Part shown: piece after piece, positions 58,475 to 64,000 of the stretch
How positions within the stretch are numbered: the stretch's first letter is position 1
How the letters are laid out: each line of letters opens with the position of its first letter
Origin: Sphaerosporella brunnea
Taxonomy: Eukaryota > Ascomycota > Pezizomycetes > Pezizales > Pyronemataceae
NCBI GenBank assembly: GCA_008704415.1
Contig: VXIS01000051.1
Location: 62,001-126,000 of the forward strand
DNA length: 64,000 nucleotides
Reading direction: 5' to 3'
Notes under the pieces: generated by a model
What the model was told of the DNA's origin: nothing
What the model saw: only the letters and a program-made list of their open reading frames with translations
Database searches by the model: none
Made by a program: the position numbers and the translations under genes

Positions 58475-59640
58475 TTGGCTGGCGGCGTGGGTGTCAACTT
58501 GAAACAGCCTCTACGGCTCACTTATCCTCTCCAGACACACGGCGATCACTCGGATCATAAATCGGCGCAGCACAGTACCAACATCAACGTGTCCGTTATA
58601 AACGCCTTAAACGTAAATGCTTCCACCCTCACTCACGACACAGTCCCGTTACTACCGCCACTGAAGTCTACGATTCTTCATCTGAAGAAGAATCAGTCGA
58701 GTCAATCCCATCCCTCAGCTTTGGACATTGAATTTCGACGAACATATGTTGGCTTCGATGATTCTCGGAAATGGCCTCTTTCCAGCGGTTGTGTTGTTGA
58801 AGATTTGAAGATACCCTCTAACTATAACGCATACTGGGACGAGCAGTCATCTTCGGTTGCGAGTTTGGTTCGTGATTGGACAATCGGTCTCAACAAGACC
58901 ATACGGGACTGGTTCTCCTCCGCGGACCAGTGGCAGCGTTCCACAGCTATCATCGCCGAAGGAGACGTTTGTGCGGTCGTTCTCCCGGATTCGACGATCT
59001 GAGAAGGGCGTTGAAGACCGTAGACTACCTGCCGGAGGGTGCTTCCTTCAACCGAGACGAGCACTTTGATTTGGAGTGGGCCGACACCGTTGTTCGTGAA
59101 TTGTATTTCCTCTGCGGTCGTCGCAAAGCTGAAAATCAGCCCTCGTTGTCACGTATTTTGTTGTCTAACTGTGTAACAGTCTGCTTCTCTTCGATTCACT
59201 GGACGAGCCCTTGTGCCAGTCTCAACTCGAAGGCTGGTATTCGGCGCACATTTGGTCCTTAGTTATCGACAAGTACCTGCTTTCCCTTCCCCGGATCACC
59301 GTCGAAATGTAATACCTTTGAACGGGTCTAATTCACTAACATCATGGTCGATTCCCTCTACATAGCAAGAAAGGCACTTGTCACGCTTCTGCGCTGCGCA
59401 AAAACTGAAACCGCACCGGGCCAGGGCGTAGGAAGTCCGGACCCAGCGTCGACGGAATCATACGTAGTGTGATGATGGGTGGCACGGAGGTTGCGCGGAC
59501 CTCTCAGGGCGGTACCAAGTCAATGAAGTGGTTGCACGACAGTCATAAACTACTGAAGGCTGTAACTATGCCCCTCGACTACCGCCCATCAATTATCGCC
59601 TCAGTATCAACCTCAGCCGATAGTCCACACGGCAAATCGT
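58475..59640 (+). pseudogene. Decayed gene of an uncharacterised fungal protein family
   Basis: An open frame (58475-59002) is followed by pieces in other frames: LLFDSLDEPLCQSQLEGWYS then AHIWSLVIDKYLLSLP (about 59175-59300), and KKGTCHASALRKN, an in-frame TGA (about 59406), NRTGPGRRKSGPSVDGIIRS and EVARTSQGGTKSMKWLHDSH (to about 59560). This order, a conserved W-x7-D-x2-L segment followed by ASALRKN and a GRR-x-DGIIRS tail, is one I recall from hypothetical proteins in many fungi. Splicing cannot remove the TGA without losing conserved residues, so it is probably dead. Function unknown. Confidence 0.5.
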
Positions 59641-61615
59641 CGGAATGAACGTTTAACGCCAGTTAGGCGTGCGAGCGATAACTCCTGAGCGTGTGCACGC
59701 ATACAGATCGACCCAAGTCCGTGACCCGGAAAGAGATAATGTCAGAAGGGGCCCCTCTGCGGGTAGGCAGAGGCATTGCTCTTCCACACAAAGACGCAAT
59801 CGCCGGTAACTAGGACTCTTCCGGTGCCCCGAGCGGCGATTGCATTGTGGTGGATGTAGTTTTAGGCAGCGAAGAACCGCGTTCCATGAAGCGGCATCGG
59901 AAGGCACACCATTGTTTTAAATCTTGTCGGGGCGCTAGAAGCGGGCAGGCATGCGTGCGGAGGAATGCACATGGTAGTGGGTCGGTCGGGGGAGTACGTC
60001 AAGTCGGTAGAGGGATCCTGCTTGTGGCGGTCCTAGGGGCGGGACAGGGGAAGTAGGTGGGCACAGTTGACCCATGAGATAGCATCAATAAGGGGGCGAA
60101 CAGGATAAGGGCGGAGATGAGTGGAGGGTCTGTCATGATCGCTCGCGGTCGTATTAAACTTAAGTACAAACAAAAGCAAAAGGCCAAACCGAGGAGCCCT
60201 ACCCGATCGACCCAAGCAACTTTTCTACAGTCCCTACAGCCCGGACCACCGCCTGATCACCCAACGCTCCCAGGGCCAGTATGAGACTTTTTGAAGCTAC
60301 CATCCCGGTACCTCTCCATGACTCAAGCGGCGGCCATCAAAGGTTCGAGCTTCTCGGTCATCTCATTTCTGGTTTCAACGATTGTAGCCTTTCTTTCCAT
60401 AGACGGTTGATGATATTGACGGGTCTTGGAGTGTGATGACAGGCTTTGCGATGGTAATGTGATGTGATTCTCATCGCGGATCAGAGGCTTTAGTTCTTGT
60501 GGCGACGAGTGAGTCGTCTTCGTTCGCAAACTGACTTGCTCCGGGCTCGAAAGGTTCGTTGTGGGAGGATGTTGTCTTCATCTAGTATGTAGCGCGTGGG
60601 CTTTGTCTGCTCTCTAATCACAGTGGAATTGTTGTAGAGAGAGTGCTATGCTGGAATTGGAGATCTTGAAAATGAGATGGTTGGTTGAACGGACTAAGGG
60701 ATTTCTTCATGTGTAAATTGGACAAGCGTGAGCGGGATTTGAATCGCCTTGCATTTGGTGGTGAATATCGGAGGATCCTGCTCAGTTGTATTTGTACTTT
60801 TTCCACGGTGTTTTTGGCAGGCATACCGAAGGAGGAGAAGCAGCGGGTGGTACTTCGCGCGGTGCCACAATACAACAATTACAACATTAATAGTAAAAAC
60901 AAGACCTGAACACAGAGAAAGCAGAACACACCAGAGAAATATAGAGATGCCAATCGAGTGTTGCTGTGGAAAAGAGACGCATCGACCGGTGAGGCGATCG
61001 GGTCTTTGGATGTAGAGAAACGTTGCGTCTACCGCCCTGGCGAATCAGCTGTCACCGGCCCAACAAACAACAAACACAGGTAACCGTTGCGCTGAGTCAT
61101 GCATGACACCTGAAGGGCAGAAGCTCGTCAACTAGTCGGCAGTTGCAGTTGAACCGAGCAATTAGGCGATTGAGCATGTCGCGTAGAGGCTTCCGCAGCT
61201 TTCGAAGGTCCCCTAACCACTTGGTCGAGTGTTCACCGGCGCTCAGTAGTGGCGAACACTCCAAAAGACAAAATTCATTCTCGAGGTTCGTGCGCTCGTT
61301 CGCATCGACGCGGAGGCGATGCTTACGCCACAGAGGACTTGCTTTGGGGAGAGTCGAGCCAGTAAAGCGGTCTCACGGCGCCGCAACCCAGGGTACTATG
61401 CATACCAGTGGAGGACAGCGTCGGGCACCGACAACACGTCAGACTGAACCGTGTTGCTCGCTGTGTGTGGTCAGGTGCCAGGCGGCAAGTCTTCCTGAAA
61501 AGGCATCGTGGGTTTCCAGCCGCATTCACCACGCAATGGCCAGCTGGCATTTTGTCTTCGCGTGCACACAACACATCCATCACACAACACAGCACACAAC
61601 AACCGTCAAACAATC
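59641..61615. other. Intergenic before the transposase
   Basis: No host gene recognised. The last few hundred bases are probably the 5' part of the transposon. A short inverted repeat (GAGTGTTC / GAACACTC, about 61229-61260) is present. Confidence 0.4.
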
Positions 61616-62742
61616 ATGAAGTTGAAGGGCACCCGCGGAGAGCCACCACCAGGCAAGCGACACTTGGAAACGACTCGAGATGAGAGATTACAGATAGTCA
61701 CTTTGCGTGAGCACGGTGGCATGGGGTGGGCCGAAATAGGTCGTAGGCTAAACATTAACCGACACACGGTCCAGAAGGTAAACATACCTATCCAAAGTCA
61801 AAACAAAGCTAAATGAGACACTCCCAGATCTATCAGCGTACCAAAGCTAACGGAACCCCCTCGAATCGAAAACGAACCGGCAGGCCCCCAAAATTTGATG
61901 ACGACGAGAGGCGTAAATTGGTTGCTTTCGTGACCCGCGACGCGCGAACTCGACGACTCACCTGGGAAGCGATTGTGGCTGAGATGGGCTACGCCTGCTC
62001 AGCGAAAACTGTCAAAAGGGTCATGGCCGAAATGGGTTATCACAAACAGGTCCCCAGAAAGAAGTTCGACATTCATCCCGCAAATAAACCCGAACGTGTT
62101 GAGTGGTGTCAAGCACACCTTCATTGGACGTACGAGGAGTGGAAGCGAGTGATTTGGACAGGCGATTCGACGTTTTCTACCTCCGATTTCGGCCATCGAC
62201 CGTGGGTTATACGCACGGCGGACGAAGAATATCATACCGACTGCGTGGACGAAACTTTCGAACAAGGAAGCGCAAGCAGGATGGCTTGGGGAGCCTTCTG
62301 TGGAAAACTAAAGTCCTCTCTTGTTTGGATACTCGGCAACGCGAAAGTCAACTCTCAGCTTTACGTGGAGCAAGTGATGGAGCCACATTTGGTTCCCTTT
62401 TGGCATCGCTGCTGTGAAGAATATGGGTGGACAAAGGTTGTTGAAGACGGGGCACCGGGGCACAAGGGACAGGCCAATGACTATCGGGCTCTCAACGAGA
62501 TGGATGTCATTCAGTGGCCAGCGCAATCTTCCGACTTGAACCCGATGGAATGTTTGTGGGCGGATGTTGAGACTGAGCTAGGAGAGATACTTGGCGGAGT
62601 GAGCAATGTAGAGGACTTGCGGGATTGTGTTACGAAAGTATGGGATGCGATCGTCGAAGAACGTCTGGATAGCTTGATTAGAAGCATGCCTGAACGTTTG
62701 CAGAAGGTTATTGACGCTGGAGGCGATGCAATACCATATTAG
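61616..62742 (+). CDS. Tc1/mariner-superfamily transposase, apparently intact
   Basis: Two exons, 61616-61777 and 61828-62742 (50-bp intron with GTAAAC donor), 358 aa, no stop or frameshift. The N-terminal helix-turn-helix reads RDERLQIVTLREHGGMGWAE then IGRRLNINRHTVQK; the linker has the GRPPKFDDDERR type sequence between two DNA-binding domains. The catalytic triad is visible: Asp in IWTGDSTFS, Asp in VVEDGAPGHKG and Glu in SSDLNPMECLWADVE, with 33 residues between the last two by my count, close to DD34E. It cuts and pastes DNA at TA. Convincing terminal inverted repeats were not found by eye. It could in principle drive the TA-flanked MITEs, but their ends were not seen around this gene. 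Confidence 0.85.
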
Positions 62743-63153
62743 AGTAGATAGAAAACAAGGTGCCCGACTTTTGTACCTCACGTGTTTTAATCATCAAAGA
62801 TGCTTTGCCACTTGGACTCAACTACCAGGTGTCCGGCTTTTGGCTGTACCCGAGTACAACATGAGAACCTTGATCAGCGAACGGTGTCGGTGTGTGGCTT
62901 AATCTCATACTGCCCAGGGGTAACGAGAATCTGGCAACCACATCCACCCCTAACCCTTCGATCGCCGGCGACGACCACCACCACCACCAAAATACCTTCG
63001 TCCGCACCAGGTTTTGCACTTGCAATTGTACCAAGCGCCTGCCAGTGTGCAAAGTTGAACAACGAAACTGTTGTCATCGAGTGCAAAAAAAAATTCAAGG
63101 TCACGGCTCTCGCGCTGTGGTGCCACCTTCTTCTGATCGGTGTGATGGGACAT
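62743..63153. other. Transposon 3' flank
   Basis: Contains two similar words in direct order (AGGTGCCCGACTTTTG at about 62759 and AGGTGTCCGGCTTTTG at about 62827) that may be subterminal repeats of the element. No gene recognised. Confidence 0.4.
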
Positions 63154-63949
63154 CGGTGAGATAAGAAATAGATAAGATCATGCCGAAATCTGCATGGCAC
63201 CAGCGCCCATCAAATTGGGTGCGAGTGACCTTTAATGAGTATTCGGTGACGCACAACATTTTCGAGGCACGTATTCACAATGACAATGACATTCCAAAAA
63301 TGAACTAAAGCAAACAGAGCATTAGAGAGCGCTCTATGAGCGGCTGCTCTTCTTTTCATTCTGGACTCGCGGTTCTTTGGTCTCCCTACGTTCCTTTTCC
63401 TGCTGCTTCTTTGCCACACGGGTATGCTGCTCCTGCTCTTTCTTGGACTGTTGTCCTCCATGCTGCCGGTGCTTTCAGTTTGGTAGCATGGCATGTCTTT
63501 TCTCGGCAGGTCCAGCGTTTTTTATTCACAAACAATCACTCGCACAAAAATTTGGTGCCACGCAGATTAAGGGTGCGTTTGGACGCCCGTGGTCGGGTAA
63601 ACTGTGGTTCAGACAAATTGTGATCGATGATGTGAAACTACGGTTGCGCAAACGTCATTTGCTTGCGAGCCAAACAAGCGTGCGACCACAGTCAGTGCCT
63701 GTTGCCGGTGGTTGTGGTTGTGGTGGCGGTTGGATCGTGGTCCGCACGGAGGTAGATTCTACTTTTTTAGAATCGTCAGGACCCGCGGGAACCATGGTCC
63801 GCGGAACCAAGTTGTGATGCAACCAGACGGTCACCGAATCCGCGAAATCATGTTCTCGTTGCGACCATGATCTAGCGCCCCAGATCGTGGTCCAAGCCGG
63901 GAACCAAACGCACCCTTAGGCTTGATCTTGTCTACTTCTTATCTCACCG
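63154..63949. mobile_element. Non-coding element with ~26-bp inverted repeats
   Basis: Left CGGTGAGATAAGAAATAGAT (from 63154) and, in reverse from 63949, CGGTGAGATAAGAAGTAGAC; both continue AAGATCA. It has no convincing coding frame and contains a second inverted-repeat element at 63571-63915. No flanking duplication was clear, so the true ends may extend slightly. Confidence 0.6.
63571..63915. mobile_element. Inner MITE, GGGTGCGTTTGG termini, TTA flank (Tourist-like)
   Basis: The left end GGGTGCGTTTGG (63571) and right end CCAAACGCACCC (to 63915) are perfectly complementary. TTA occurs at 63567-63569 on the left (one base removed from the end) and at 63916-63918 on the right, compatible with the 3-bp TTA/TAA duplications of PIF/Harbinger MITEs. 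It is nested in the 63154-63949 element. Confidence 0.6.
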
Positions 63950-64000
63950 GTTGACACACTTAACGAGCAGAACTCCAAGCAAGCTTACGGAGGAGTAAGC

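Noticed and set aside
1..64000. tRNA and rRNA genes
   Set aside because: I looked for GGTTCGA-type B boxes and cloverleaf ends and saw none I could support; e.g. GGGTTCGAACC near 34857 lies inside a coding exon.

Overview
The window is nuclear DNA of a filamentous ascomycete (Pezizomycotina). Protein genes are split by many short introns (about 47-200 bp) with GTRNGT-type donors and CTAAC/CTGAC branch sites. The gene set is also typical: a fungal phytochrome histidine kinase, a Zn2Cys6 transcription factor, a cytosolic Hsp40, a PTR2 peptide transporter, an exgD-type glucanase and a DUF3435 tyrosine-recombinase relic. Class and species cannot be fixed from the sequence alone.

Layout. 0.6-7.8 kb: membrane-anchored GH5 exo-beta-1,3-glucanase and PEP carboxykinase, both on +. 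9.5-16.2 kb: a repeat island with a 114-bp TA-flanked MITE, a degenerate DUF3435 (Starship-captain-type) recombinase, and antisense LINE 3' ends, one of which is split by about 1.3 kb of tandem repeat. 16.5-18.2 kb: a secreted barrel-like protein of unknown function. 21-25.6 kb: an amidoligase gene and, 2 kb away and inverted, a broken copy that carries a 5'-truncated LINE insertion with a 13-bp target-site duplication. 28.8-37.2 kb: DnaJ (Hsp40), cyanase, a Sec2-domain protein (-) and a seven-exon Zn2Cys6 factor (-). 40.5-43.7 kb: ornithine decarboxylase antizyme and a short-chain dehydrogenase. 43.7-48.5 kb: minisatellite, a duplicated intron-like module, a second copy of the 14-15 kb repeat and a second MITE. 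49.4-54 kb: fungal phytochrome (-). 55.6-57.9 kb: POT/PTR2 transporter (+). 58.5-64 kb: a decayed gene, a Tc1/mariner-type transposase gene that looks intact, and nested inverted-repeat elements at the right edge.

Most striking is the antizyme gene at 40.5-41.7 kb. Its first reading frame ends at TCC-TGA and the conserved antizyme domain lies in the +1 frame, so the protein can only be made by programmed +1 frameshifting, the polyamine-sensing switch known from yeasts and animals. Other points of interest are the nested transposon chronology beside the amidoligase, two near-identical 57-bp intron-like modules, a 14-nt exon inside a zinc cluster, and a one-base phase conflict at a phytochrome splice junction.

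The functional genes are metabolic and signalling housekeeping genes (gluconeogenesis, cyanate detoxification, polyamine control, light sensing, peptide uptake, protein folding). They do not form an obvious biosynthetic cluster. Exon coordinates were derived by reading frames and splice signals by hand and by recalled family conservation; no alignment or search was run.
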